Assembly: GCF_013364155.1 (NCBI RefSeq)
Contig: NZ_CP054916.1
Location: 6,445,001-6,509,000 of the forward strand
Source: Streptomyces sp. NA02950
GTDB taxonomy: Bacteria; Actinomycetota; Actinomycetes; Streptomycetales; Streptomycetaceae
Direction of reading: 5' to 3'
Length of the DNA: 64,000 nucleotides
Shown: positions 43,953 to 53,184 of the stretch, piece by piece
Layout: each line of letters begins with the position of its first letter
Numbering within the stretch: position 1 is the first letter of the stretch
Notes under the pieces: model-generated
The model's input: the letters and a program-made list of their open reading frames with translations, nothing else
Database searches by the model: none
What the model was told of the DNA's origin: nothing
Made by a program: the position numbers and the translations under genes

Positions 43953-44081
43953 TCAGGCGTTCTTGTACTGGGTGTCGTCGGCGGTGTCGAAGTTGTTCGT
44001 GCCCAGCGTCACCCGGACGACATCACCGGCGTCCAGGACGACCGGAGCGGTGTACACGGGAGCGGTCATCTGTGTGTTCAT
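43953..44081 (-). CDS. Lasso peptide precursor
   Basis: A 42-residue precursor. Leader residues 1-26 show the RRE-binding motif Y-x-x-P (YTAP, 10-13), Leu16, Gly19 and the conserved Thr at position -2 (VTL). The predicted core is GTNNFDTADDTQYKNA (16 residues). Gly1 with Asp9 as acceptor gives a nine-residue ring GTNNFDTAD and a seven-residue tail. Asp6-Thr7 inside the ring is the expected target of the PCMT-like enzyme. ATG 44081 has an excellent GGAGGTAGGA just before it; ATG 44096 upstream in frame is the alternative. No known lasso peptide with this core comes to mind. Confidence 0.9.
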   Translation of the reverse strand: MNTQMTAPVYTAPVVLDAGDVVRVTLGTNNFDTADDTQYKNA

Positions 44082-44255
44082 GATTCCTACCTCCATGGTG
44101 TTCCGTCCCTCGCGCCCGGGAGTGAGCGCGCTGTGGACGTCGTGCCTGGCCACGCGGCCGGGGCCGGGAGAGTCGCATTTCCCCGACCGCCTGGCCCTGA
44201 CAACCAGTCAACCCAGGTCGGGATGTCGGCGGTACGGTGTCGGGCAGTGCAAGCG

Positions 44256-44270
44256 GTATATCGGGTATAC
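44256..44270. promoter_or_regulatory. Inverted repeat before the lasso regulator
   Basis: GTATATCGGGTATAC has 5-base arms around 5 bases and sits 14 bases before ATG 44284. Either TATATC or TATACG could serve as -10 for the regulator, so a protein bound here would act on that promoter. Confidence 0.4.
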
Positions 44271-44283
44271 GGGGCAGGTACTC

Positions 44284-45651
44284 ATGACCAAGGGCACGCC
44301 GAATCACCAGCTGAGGAACCTGGTCGCCGAGTCTGGGCTGACGTACGAGGCCCTGGCCAAGGAGGTGCGCGCCGTAGCCGCCGAGTGTGGGACGGCGTTA
44401 CGGACCAACAAGTCCACCATCGAGCATTGGATCAGTGGTGTCGTCCCCGCAGGCGATACCGGCCGCTATCTCGCCGTGGCACTCTCCCGCCAGCTCGGCC
44501 GCCTGCTGACCCTTCACGATCTGGGCATTGCGCCACACGAAGAGGAGGACGACAGCCTGGGACTGTCCCTCAACAAGGATCCACTGGACACCCTGCTGCC
44601 AATGTGGAGGCACGAATTGGACCGGCGCCGCTTCCTCACCACGTCCGCCTACTCGGTCGCCGCCGCCAGCCTCCCACTGTCGTACGTACAAGAGATCGCC
44701 GCCCGCACCGCCGCTGCCCGCACCGGTCAGACCATAGGCATGGCGGAAGTGGCTGCGGTCCGCGACATGGTGCGCCTCTTCTCCGAGATGGACGAACGCC
44801 ACGGCGGACAGCACGGACGCAGTGCCCTGGTGCAATACCTGCGCGACGACGTCGCCCCTCTGTGCCGAGGCCGTTTCCGAACCGACGAGATCCGCCGGCA
44901 CATGCTTTCTGCCGCCAGCCGCGGCGTGCACCTGCTCGGCTGGAAGTCCTACGACGCAGGACAGCAGGGCCTGGCTCAGCGCTATTACTTGCAGTCCTAC
45001 GTTCTCGCCGTCGAGTCCGGTGTTCCCGGCCACGACGGGTTCGTGATGCGCACGATGGCCATGCAAGGGCTCAAGCTGCACCGGCCCGAACACTGCCTCG
45101 GCCTGGCCGAGACCGGGCTGAACCGCGCCAAGGGCAAGGTCGACGTGCAGACAGAAGCGCTCTTCCGCGTCGTGCACGCCCACACCCTGGCCAAGTCCAG
45201 GCAGAAGCAGGCGGCCGTTGGTGAGGCCGAGCGGGCGCGTACTCTCCTGGCCGCTGACTGCGGGGACGAGGTGCCGTTCTGGGCTCTTGCCTGGGGTCCG
45301 CCTGCTGCGTCGGTCTACTCGCGCAATGCCAAGGTCTACGAGACGTTGGGCGACCGGAAGGCGGCAGCGGAGCAGTACGCGCGGGCCGCAGCATCTCGTC
45401 CAGTTACCTATGCGCGGATCGTCGCCCTCGACCTGGTGGCGAGCGCCGAGATGCAGCTCAAGGGCGGCAGCATCGAGCAGGCGTGTGCCACCTGGAACCG
45501 GGCGATGGACCATATGAACGGTGTGCGGTCCGTCCGCACCCGCAAGGCGGTGAAGCGGATGCGTAGTGATCTTGCTCGTTTTCGGGCCCGCGGAGTGCGG
45601 TATGCCGCTGAGCTGGATGAGCGGGCTGTCGAGTTCCTAGCCGCTACCTGA
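44284..45651 (+). CDS. XRE-like regulator with TPR-type C-terminal domain, divergent from the lasso operon
   Basis: A 455-residue protein. Residues 8-60 look like a helix-turn-helix (LRNLVAESGLTYEALAKEVRAV ... NKSTIEHWISGVVP); the rest is helical and repeat-like (LAQRYYLQSYVLAVESGVPG; RAKGKVDVQTEALFRVVHAHTLAKS; YARAAASRPVTYARIVALDL), as in TPR regulators of Streptomyces. ATG 44284 with GGGGCAGG upstream. Divergent placement, 202 bases from the precursor, makes it the likely regulator of the lasso operon. Confidence 0.78.
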   Translation: MTKGTPNHQLRNLVAESGLTYEALAKEVRAVAAECGTALRTNKSTIEHWISGVVPAGDTGRYLAVALSRQLGRLLTLHDLGIAPHEEEDDSLGLSLNKDPLDTLLPMWRHELDRRRFLTTSAYSVAAASLPLSYVQEIAARTAAARTGQTIGMAEVAAVRDMVRLFSEMDERHGGQHGRSALVQYLRDDVAPLCRGRFRTDEIRRHMLSAASRGVHLLGWKSYDAGQQGLAQRYYLQSYVLAVESGVPGHDGFVMRTMAMQGLKLHRPEHCLGLAETGLNRAKGKVDVQTEALFRVVHAHTLAKSRQKQAAVGEAERARTLLAADCGDEVPFWALAWGPPAASVYSRNAKVYETLGDRKAAAEQYARAAASRPVTYARIVALDLVASAEMQLKGGSIEQACATWNRAMDHMNGVRSVRTRKAVKRMRSDLARFRARGVRYAAELDERAVEFLAAT

Positions 45652-45842
45652 TCGCCATCCGATTGAGGGTCTGATCAGCGGCCTATGACCCGGCCGTGGA
45701 AATCCCTGACGACTCATCGAACTCCAGACAGCGGCCGACGCCGAGCACGGCAAGCTCACTGGACTCGACGGGCACCCCAAGCCGGCAACGCGATGTCCGA
45801 TATCCGCCGGCCCCGCGTTCCGGTGACCGCGAGGCTTGGGGC

Positions 45843-46469
45843 GTGGCTGACTCCTCACAAACACTCATCGAGCGATTCCTGCTGTCCGGGGCCGAGTTCG
45901 AACAAAGACTGCGAGCGGTGCGGTCCGCTCAGTGGACATGGCCGACGCCGTGTACGGAGTGGAATGTCCGGCAGTTGGTGAATCATGTGGTCCGCGGAAA
46001 TCTCAACTACGTCGGGCTTCTGGACGGCGGAACAGGCGCGGAATTTCTGCGTTCACGGGACGCCGATGCTCTCGGCACGGATGCAGTCGGCGCTTACGTC
46101 CGTTCCCTCCAGTTGTGCGCTGAGGCCTTCGCCGCTCCGGGCGCTCTGAACAGGGTGCTCGACTACCCCTTGGGCAAGCTCACCGGCGAGCGGGCGTTGG
46201 GGGTCAAGCTGACTGATATCACCATGCACACCTGGGATCTCGCCCGCGCGGTCGGTGCCGATGAGCATCTTCATTCGGGGCTGGTTGCCTGGATCAGCGA
46301 CCATCTCGACGAGATCTATGCCGGTCTGCCCGAGACTCCCGCCGACGTCAATACAAGCCACCGGTTCTTCGCCGCACCCGGAGCTGCGCCCGCAGCTCAT
46401 GAGTCCGTACAGGATCGGCTGTTGCGCCGGATGGGGAGGACGCCCGGAGCGATCGCTGAGCGCGGATGA
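45843..46469 (+). CDS. TIGR03086/DinB-like (mycothiol maleylpyruvate isomerase fold) protein
   Basis: A 208-residue four-helix protein: RAVRSAQWTWPTPCTEWNVRQLVNHVVRGNLNY is the typical first half with the metal-ligand histidine (NHVVRG), and TDITMHTWDLARAVGAD carries the second (MHTWD). The family includes mycothiol-dependent enzymes, but most members are uncharacterised. GTG 45843. No operon partner is evident. Confidence 0.82.
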   Translation: MADSSQTLIERFLLSGAEFEQRLRAVRSAQWTWPTPCTEWNVRQLVNHVVRGNLNYVGLLDGGTGAEFLRSRDADALGTDAVGAYVRSLQLCAEAFAAPGALNRVLDYPLGKLTGERALGVKLTDITMHTWDLARAVGADEHLHSGLVAWISDHLDEIYAGLPETPADVNTSHRFFAAPGAAPAAHESVQDRLLRRMGRTPGAIAERG

Positions 46470-46522
46470 GCGCCATGTGAAACCCTTGGACCTGTCGCGG
46501 GGCGGCTCACTACGGTGAGCGG

Positions 46523-46896
46523 ATGTGTTTCTACGCCATGACCATCTACAAGCTGCACTACGCGTGTCTGTCATGTCGTGTCAGCTTCAAGCAGCTCCCG
46601 GGCCCGGTGGGCACGAACCGGCCCTGCCCGAACTGCGCCCGGCCGCTGGTGTGCGCGGGCCATGACTTCGCGCCGCCGCGGAGGCGTGACGTCCGGGATG
46701 GTCGGTGGTCGCCGAGGTCCTGGGCGAGGGGCTGCGCTACGAGGGGTTCTCGGGGTGCGGGTGCGGCAAGGAGCCGAAGCCGCGGCCCCGCACCCGCGCC
46801 GAACTGCGGAGGTTGCGGACCCTCGCGTCCCGGTCCGGAGTGTCCTTGTCCGAGCTGCTGTCCCGCGAGGATCCGTGGACGGCGCCGGGGGCGTGA
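46523..46896 (+). pseudogene. Zinc ribbon protein with a frameshift
   Basis: The first frame reads MTIYKLHYACLSCRVSFKQL and then PCPNCARPLVCAGHDFAPPRR (two CxxC knuckles). At about 46697-46703 the sense continues one frame over as WSVVAEVLGEGLRYEGFSGC and GCGKEPKPRPRTRAELRRL. Intact homologues in other Streptomyces run through this point in one frame, as far as I recall. One indel breaks it; a sequencing error is the alternative. Confidence 0.6.
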
Positions 46897-47169
46897 GCGG
46901 GCCACGCTCGACGGGCTCCGCGCACGCCGGATCCGTCAACTCGGCGCGCTCTAGGCCATGCGGGTGAATTCTGCCCTTCCTGCTATGCCGCGGCCCGGAG
47001 CGGTGGGTCAATCGTGGCTATCCGCGCGAGGGGGTCGCCCAGCTCTCCACGGCCACGGTCGGACATCCATGTCGATCCCGGGTGACCCACCCGCTCACCA
47101 TGCGTATGAGCGGTAGCGATGGGCCCCCGCGCCCATCAGCGGGAGGTCTCCTATGCGCCGTATGCTGTT

Positions 47170-48068
47170 CCGCCCGCCCGACCGACACCACACGGGCGTT
47201 CTGGCGTCGGCGCGTCGCCAAGATCTTCCCCAATCACCTCTTCACCTGGTGCCTGGTCGTGACCGCCCTGATCATCACCAGCACGGCGGCCACCACGAGC
47301 GCTTCCGGGATCGCGGCCAACCTCTCCAACCTGTTCCTGGTCAACACCTGGATTCCCAGCGAGCGCTTCGTACTGGCAGGAAATCCGCCATCCTGGTCAC
47401 TGGCCGCGGAGATGTTCTTCTATCTCCTCTTCCCTTCGCTCCTACCCCTGATCAATCGACTGTCGCGACGCGGCCTTCTCCTGGGCGCCGGCACAGCCAT
47501 CGCCCTCACCTGGGCATGGCCGGTGATCTGCGCATGCGTTGTCGGTCCTGACGGCACGGAGTTCTTCAGCTTCTGGTCCGTGTATCTGCTGCCCCTCGCG
47601 CGCCTGCCGGAATTCGTCCTCGGCATGGTGACGGCTCGTATCGCCATCACCGGAATCCGGCTGCCCCGGATCGGCGCCTTCCCGGCGGGGATGAGCGTCA
47701 TCGGCATCATCGTCTTCGGCAGCGAATACCTGCCGCAAACCTGCACTTATGCCGCTGCGACCGTGGTCCCGATCGTCCTGCTCGTGCACGCGACCGCGGA
47801 GCTGGACCGACGTGGCAAGGCGTCCCTGCTGCGCACATCACCCGCTGTTTTCCTGGGTGAGATCTCGTACGCCATGTATCTCGTCCACGGCATGGCTCTG
47901 GCGATGGTGGTCCTGCCCCTCAGAGACCAGGAATGGAACGGCATCGCGATATTCCCCATCGCTCTTCCGCTGGTCGTGCTGGCCTCATGGTCGCTGTACC
48001 GGGGTGTCGAGAGCCCCTGCATGCGACGCTTCTCCACACCTCGTGCCCGCACGGCGGCAATGCCATGA
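47170..48068 (+). pseudogene. Acyltransferase 3 family protein, N-terminally truncated
   Basis: The frame gives SARPTDTTRAFWRRRVAKIFPNHL followed by membrane helices (PPSWSLAAEMFFYLLFPSLLPLI; FFSFWSVYLLPLARLPEFVLGM; LGEISYAMYLVHGMALAMV), all of the acyltransferase 3 (OafA-type) family. The usual first 80-100 residues with the RLRSLDALRG... H motif are absent, and no good start is near (ATG 47082 gives an unrelated leader). Probably a decayed membrane acyltransferase. Confidence 0.7.
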
Positions 48069-48119
48069 GCCCATGACGCCAGGTCAGTGCTGGTCGGCTG
48101 GCCGGAGCACGACGGGCGC

Positions 48120-48635
48120 TCACAGCCCTTTCCGCATGAGAACGCACATCGTCTCGTGTCGCCGGACCGAACCGTCAGGCCCCTCCTCGTCCCAGGCGTC
48201 GGGCGCGCGACCGTACGCGGTATAGCCCAGCCGCTCGTACAGGGTCCGGGCCCGCGGATTGTCCTCCTCCACACCGAGTTCGGCCCTGCGCAGACCACGG
48301 GCCCTGATCCGCCGCTCGGCGGCCCGGATCAACAGCGTTCCCAGCCCCTGCGACTGGAGCGCCGGGAGCACGGCGAGCTGCCAGAGCGTTCCGGCCCCCT
48401 CGGAGGCCTGATAGTCCACACCACCGATGGCGACCGGCAGATCCGCCGGGGTGCAGACCGCCAGATAGTCCACCTCGCCGACGGCGGCCCGCGCCAACTC
48501 CCTTTCCACACGGCGTAGATGTGTGGGTGAGCCGGACCAGGTGCAGGCGGGCAGATCCCGATGCCGGAGGTCGCGTACGCTGACCGGCATCACGAGGGTG
48601 GCGTTCGCGGATGTGTCCGTAGTGATCACGGTCAT
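48120..48635 (-). CDS. GNAT family N-acetyltransferase
   Basis: A 171-residue acetyl-CoA-dependent transferase. Motif A is QLAVLPALQSQGLGTLLIRAAE (Q-x-x-G-x-G/A), and motif B ELGVEEDNPRARTLYERLGY. Substrate unknown. ATG 48635 is used; ATG 48590 (MPVSVRDLRHRDLP) is close to the beginning of the conserved region and equally plausible. Neither has a clear ribosome binding site. Confidence 0.82.
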   Translation of the reverse strand: MTVITTDTSANATLVMPVSVRDLRHRDLPACTWSGSPTHLRRVERELARAAVGEVDYLAVCTPADLPVAIGGVDYQASEGAGTLWQLAVLPALQSQGLGTLLIRAAERRIRARGLRRAELGVEEDNPRARTLYERLGYTAYGRAPDAWDEEGPDGSVRRHETMCVLMRKGL

Positions 48636-49010
48636 GAAGGATGCCGATCCGCGCCGTGGCGCGGCAACGGATTTCTCCTGTCCGGGGCGGCCAGGAGCTG
48701 TGCGGCCACGGTCTACCTCCTGGGTACGGGCCTTCTGGAGGACTTCGTCGGCTGCCTGGGCCAGGGCCTGGTGCGGCGGCTGGGCGTCGGCCGGATACCG
48801 GTCGGGGGCGAGGGGCATCCGCCGGTAGCTGGGGCGGTCGGCAGTCCACGAGCCGGGTGGCACGCCGAGGCGCGTCGTCTCGTCTGCGAGTGCGGTGAGC
48901 ACGGAGACCCTGCCCGAACGCACCAGCCGCGGGCGGTATCGATCCCGATCAGCCAGTACGGTTCGGTCGAAGGGGGGACGCGCCCCGGCGCTTGGGTGCA
49001 CAATGCCTGC
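48636..49010. other. Gap between GNAT and VWA genes
   Basis: About 375 bases. The minus strand stays open here, but the protein it would give (LADETTRLGVPPGSWTADRP and so on) has no family pattern I recognise, and long open frames are expected by chance at this GC. The right end carries CACAAT (49000-49005), a possible -10 for a leaderless VWA message starting near 49011. Confidence 0.35.
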
Positions 49011-49835
49011 GTGGTCATCGATTACCGCAAGCGCCCCCGAATCGACTACCGCAAGCCACCCAAGCCGACTCCCACGGACGCCGCCCCGACCGGCGCCTCC
49101 GCCGCCGGGGTCAGTCTGGAGAAGGTTGCCGCCCGGGCTCCCGGGCTGGTCAGCCTCTACAAGGCGGCCGCGGTGTCCCTGGCCAAGCACCGGGTCGGCG
49201 GGCAGCGCGCCGCCGTGTATCTGGTGCTGGACCGGTCCGGGAGCATGCGGCCCTCCTACCGCGACGGTTCCGTGCAGCACTTGGCGGAGCAGACGCTCGC
49301 CCTTGCCGCCAACCTCGATGACGACGGGGTGGTGCCGGTGGTGTTCTTCTCCACGGACATCGACGGCACCGCGGAGATCAGCCTCGACGACTACCGGGAC
49401 CGGATCAATCCGCTGCACGACGCGATGGGGCACATGGGGCGCACCAACTATCACATCGCCATGCAGGCCGTGATCGACCACTACCAGGCATCGGGAGCCG
49501 ACGACCCGGCGTTCGTCGTCTTCCAGACCGACGGCTCCCCGACGTCCAAGACCGCCGCGGAGCATGTGCTGTGCACGGCCGCGCGGTTGCCGATCTTCTG
49601 GCAGTTCATCGGCTTCGGTTCCGACGAGTTCCGCTTCCTGCGGAAGCTGGACGAGCTGCCGGTGCCGGACAGGCGCCTGGTCGACAACGCCGGGTTCTTC
49701 GCCGCCGGGCCGTCCCCGAAGTCGCTGTCCGACGAAAGCCTTTACGACCAGTTGCTCCAGGAGTTCCCGCAGTGGCTGACCGCCGCCCGGGCCGCCGGTG
49801 TGGTGAATGATCTTTCCCGCACCCGCCCCCGCTGA
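49011..49835 (+). CDS. von Willebrand factor A (VWA) domain protein, TerF-like
   Basis: A 274-residue cytosolic protein. After a basic/proline N-terminus (DYRKRPRIDYRKPPKP), the VWA fold contains the metal (MIDAS) motif YLVLDRSGSM (D-x-S-x-S near residue 74), Thr in MGRTNYHIAM and Asp in VFQTDGSPTS. VWA proteins of this kind are regular partners of TerD in Ter stress systems, and a Ter block lies 13 kb upstream. GTG 49011 gives MVIDYRKR. No ribosome binding site is visible. Confidence 0.85.
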   Translation: MVIDYRKRPRIDYRKPPKPTPTDAAPTGASAAGVSLEKVAARAPGLVSLYKAAAVSLAKHRVGGQRAAVYLVLDRSGSMRPSYRDGSVQHLAEQTLALAANLDDDGVVPVVFFSTDIDGTAEISLDDYRDRINPLHDAMGHMGRTNYHIAMQAVIDHYQASGADDPAFVVFQTDGSPTSKTAAEHVLCTAARLPIFWQFIGFGSDEFRFLRKLDELPVPDRRLVDNAGFFAAGPSPKSLSDESLYDQLLQEFPQWLTAARAAGVVNDLSRTRPR

Positions 49836-49870
49836 GCAAGGACCGGCGGCTGACCGTGGTCTCATGTGCC

Positions 49871-50429
49871 GGATGGATCCGATGCCTCGGTGCGGTCGGT
49901 GCCCTTGAGCTGCCCGTATTTCGCGCGGATGGTCTCTGGGGCGGTGACAAGGACGTTGCCGATCTGGTTGAGTGCGGCTGTCCGGGCCTTGACGGCCGAG
50001 CGGGCGGCGTTGTGCAAGGCGCGTATCCCCCCGACCGTGTCGTCCTTGGGAGCGCTGCCGGCTCGTCCGGACAGGGCGGCGCGGGCGGCGGCGTAGGCGT
50101 CGATCGGGTCGGACTTGCCGGTGCGGCGGCGTTCGGCCTTGTCGGGACGGTTGACCTCGACGACCTGGTGCCCGTTGGGAGTGGGCGGCCCGGGTGAAGC
50201 CGGCCCCGTAGGAGGAGGTGCCTTCCACACCGATCGCGATCACATGACCATATGCGGTCAGAAAGGCCAGGGCCGCCGCGTATCCGGCGGCGGCGGTGGT
50301 GGCGAATTCGGCGTCCGCGAGGTGGCCGCCGTTGTCGCTGATGACAGCGACGTGGATGGTGTCGGCGTGGGAGTCGACCCCACCGGACACGTCCTGGTCC
50401 GCGGTGTCCTCCGCGACCTCTGATGTCAT
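49871..50429 (-). pseudogene. IS110-family transposase, truncated and frameshifted
   Basis: From ATG 50429 the frame has GVDSHADTIHVAVISDNGGH (first catalytic Asp of the DEDD group) and AIGVEGTSSYGAGF (Glu). It shifts at about 50185-50200 into GHQVVEVNRPDKAERRRTGK, then SDPIDAYAAARAALSG (third acidic pair). Only about 190 of the usual 350-400 residues remain; the C-terminal transposase_20 half is gone. A dead IS fragment. Confidence 0.8.
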
Positions 50430-50807
50430 GCTGACGGCACCTTCCAACCGGAGGTGGGCACCGGCCGGGTGGCGCAGACAGGACATTGAAGGGGCTTCTG
50501 GTCAAGCTCCTATCAGGTCATGTTCCGCCCGGCCGGAGCCATGAGAACAGGTTCCGGCGGCCGGACAGAACAACGCGAAGACAGCCCAGCAGGGCGTCAG
50601 TCAGTGCCCGAGCCACGGCCACCGGAACCTGAGTATCAGCATCAATGTCAGTGCCGGGCTCTACGGTGGGTCCTGTCCTTATTCACGCTTGCTGGGCTGC
50701 ATGCGACTCGGACACAGCGGGGGCCGGACCCAACAGCGCGGGTCCGGCCTTCGGTGTGCCCCCTCGGTGTCGGTCAGGGCGCGACCGCGGTCAGCGCGCG
50801 GCTCCGC
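50430..50807. other. Non-coding stretch right of the IS110 remnant
   Basis: 378 bases without a supported gene. I see no intact IS end or target duplication. Several short plus-strand frames exist but have no family pattern. Confidence 0.4.
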
Positions 50808-51442
50808 TCAGGGCATGGCCCGCAGATCCGGTCCGAGGCCGGTCCAGCGCAGCTCCGACGACAGATGCGCCATGTCGTTCCAGAAGACCACGGAGGGCGG
50901 GCGGCCCGGCGGCGGCCAGCGGATGAACGTCAGCGCCGCGTTGCCGTGGTTCAGTCCCAGCCAGCGCCAGTTGGGGGCGTCGAGCACCTCCCGGACCAGC
51001 CAGCCGATGAGGACGTTGTGGGTCACCAGCAGCTCGTGGCGGTCCTCGGGACCGTCCACCGGGCCGGTGAACCGCTCCACCGCCTGCCGGGCCGGCAGCG
51101 GGCCGCGCTCCCGCTCCCCCGCCGGGAACCGGTGGACGAACTCGAGCAGGAAGTCCGCCGGGTCGGCGGGGGGTTCATGCCGCTCGGGGTGTGCGGGACG
51201 TGGTCCCCGGCCGGTTCGCAGACATGCGCGGGCACGCCGTCGAGCTGGTCGCCGATCAGCCGTGCGGTCTGGGCGGCACGGGGCAGTGGACCGTGGTGGA
51301 TCGCCGACAGGGGCACGCCCCGGAGCCGCTTGCCGAGCAGGACGGCCTGGCGGCGGCCCACGCCCGTCAGCTCGTGCTCGTCCGCGGTGGCCTCGCCGTG
51401 CCGGGTCAGATAGAGGTAGCGGGTGGCTGTCGTGGCGGTCAT
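50808..51442 (-). pseudogene. Histidine phosphatase family protein, one frameshift
   Basis: From ATG 51442: RYLYLTRHGEATADEHELTG (RHG catalytic motif), then GDQLDGVPAHVCEPAGDHVP. At about 51170-51182 the frame shifts and continues as HEPPADPADFLLEFVHRFPA, then ELLVTHNVLIGWLVREVLDA (second catalytic His) to the stop at 50808. One base missing would restore about 212 residues. Either a young pseudogene or a sequence error. Confidence 0.7.
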
Positions 51443-51677
51443 GGTTCCTGTCGTTCTCTTGGCGCGCGGTGTCCCGGTTGCCGCCGGGGGGTGTGGTGAT
51501 GGGGGCGGATGCGGTCGGGTCGGGGCGCGCTCGCTCGGGCCGCGCCGTGGCGTACGCCGCTGCCGGGTGCGTTCGTTCGCGTACACCCCTGCCGCGTACG
51601 CCCCCGTCGCGCGCTGTGTTCGGTACGCCCTGTCAGACGGCGCCGCCCCCGCCCGGGCTCCCCGGGCCCCGCCCGCA

Positions 51678-52691
51678 CTAGCCCCGTCCGTCCGGAGGTT
51701 CCTCGTCGTCCCGCTGCGACGGCCACGGCCGCAGCGTCTCGTCCGGCGTCAGCCGGACCACCACCTCCGCCAGCTCCGCGCACACCCGCTCGATCTGCCG
51801 CCGGGTGTTGTTCCGTTCGGCGATGATCGCCGACAGCAGCAGGGCGGTCAGTGCGGTGGTGCCGTTGAACGCCTGGAGCGTCACCATCTGGGTCAGCAGG
51901 GAGTTGCCCGAGAACGGACCGATGTCCTCCGCCGTCGCGTTGATCGCGAGCACGGAGACGATGAACGAGCACGGCGCGGCGCCCGCCAACTGGAAGCGCA
52001 GCGCCGCCCAGATCAGAAACGGGAAGACGAGGAAGAGCAGGCTCGCGATGCTCCGGGTGGCGACAAGCGTGACGGCCGCCGTGCCCAGCAGCAGGACCGC
52101 AGCCTCCAGCCATCGGTAGAGGTGGATCTCGCGCGGCACCCGCGCCCCGCGCAGGGCGAGCAGCAGCGGAGTGATCACCAGGACCCCCATCGCGTCGCCC
52201 GTCCACCACACCGACCAGGCCGGCCAGAAGCCGCCGGACGGCAGCGCGCCCGCCAGGACGAGTACGGCGGTCCCGACGGTGGCACTGATCAGCATCCCGA
52301 GCAGCGCACCGAGGAACACCAGGGCCAGCGCGTCCCGGAGCCGGTTCAGGGAGATGCGGAATCCCGCGCGCTTCAGGAGGAGGAAGGAGCAGAGCGGGGC
52401 GAGGGTGTTGCCCGCGACGATCGCGACGACGGCGAGCGGCGACGGCCCGATCGGGGCGTTGACCGCGAGCGCACCGAGCGCGACCCCCGGCCAGATGCCG
52501 GGGCCGAGCAGCAGCAGACAGGCGAGCGCGATCCCGGTCGGTGGCCACAGCGGGGTGACCTGGCCCCGCACCAGCTCCTGCAACAGTCCGATCCTGGCGC
52601 CCGCGTAGTAGAGGGCGGCCACGGCCGCGATCCGCAGGACCATGGCACCGTATCGCCGGATCGTCCCGTCATCGCGCGCCACAGCCGTCAT
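51678..52691 (-). CDS. MASE1 domain integral membrane sensor protein
   Basis: A 337-residue protein with about eight membrane helices forming a MASE1 domain (LRIAAVAALYYAGARIGLL; VTPLWPPTGIALACLLLLG; WWTGDAMGVLVITPLLLAL). LWPPTGIALA and WWxGDAxGVL are the family signature. In other bacteria MASE1 is fused to kinases or GGDEF domains; here only a short cytosolic tail (ERNNTRRQIERVCAELAEVVVRL) follows, so it is a stand-alone sensor. ATG 52691. Confidence 0.85.
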   Translation of the reverse strand: MTAVARDDGTIRRYGAMVLRIAAVAALYYAGARIGLLQELVRGQVTPLWPPTGIALACLLLLGPGIWPGVALGALAVNAPIGPSPLAVVAIVAGNTLAPLCSFLLLKRAGFRISLNRLRDALALVFLGALLGMLISATVGTAVLVLAGALPSGGFWPAWSVWWTGDAMGVLVITPLLLALRGARVPREIHLYRWLEAAVLLLGTAAVTLVATRSIASLLFLVFPFLIWAALRFQLAGAAPCSFIVSVLAINATAEDIGPFSGNSLLTQMVTLQAFNGTTALTALLLSAIIAERNNTRRQIERVCAELAEVVVRLTPDETLRPWPSQRDDEEPPDGRG

Positions 52692-53048
52692 CTGACTACG
52701 CCTCTGCCCGCGCGGTACGGCTGACACGCAGGCGGGGCCGGGGAGCCCGCCCGTACGGGGGAACGGCGCGGCGGGCCGTGCCGCAGGGCCGGTGCCCATG
52801 ACCCGTCACCGCGCCCGTCAAGGCCGTATTGACACCCTAATCCGGGAGTTCTAGCGTCCTGTCCACAGCGGTGCGGACCATTCAACCTGCCTATACCGTG
52901 GACCAGTTGGGCCGCAATATGTCTGGTGAACGCGCTCGCCGCCAGATCGCACGTCCCGCCGTGACCGATCGGTTCGTCAAAATCAAGCAAGAATGTGGCG
53001 AACCTCGTGAACCATCCCTAAGCTCCCCCGACACATGCAACACATCAT

Positions 53049-53074
53049 GTCCACGATGTGGACGTCCTCCACAT
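53049..53074. promoter_or_regulatory. Overlapping inverted repeats upstream of hydrolase
   Basis: GTCCAC-GAT-GTGGAC (53049-53063) overlaps ATGTGGA-CGTCC-TCCACAT (53056-53074). Three GTGGA half sites lie 110-140 bases before the hydrolase start at 53185. They could bind a regulator or form alternative RNA hairpins. The remaining region 52692-53184 shows no gene. Confidence 0.4.
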
Positions 53075-53184
53075 CAACGGGCACGCATATGCGCATCGGG
53101 CTTGCCCCCTTCCGCGGGAGACGTCACCGTTGTCCCCCACGGGTATGCGCCGCGCGCCCGTACCCGACTGGGACCGGAGGTGCC

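Noticed and set aside
43953..44003. Alternative ring closure through Asp6 or Asp10
   Set aside because: Known rings have 7, 8 or 9 residues; Asp6 is too short and Asp10 too long. Position 7 and 8 are Thr and Ala, so Asp9 is the only acceptable acceptor.
44082..44153. Longer lasso precursor starting at 44153 or 44096
   Set aside because: The strong GGAGGTAGGA is placed for ATG 44081, and a 26-residue leader with Y-x-x-P at the right distance is typical.
48120..50486. A minus-strand open frame of 788 codons covering three loci
   Set aside because: It fuses the IS110 fragment, the antisense of the VWA gene and the GNAT gene. Long open frames arise by chance at this GC; only the ends show family patterns.
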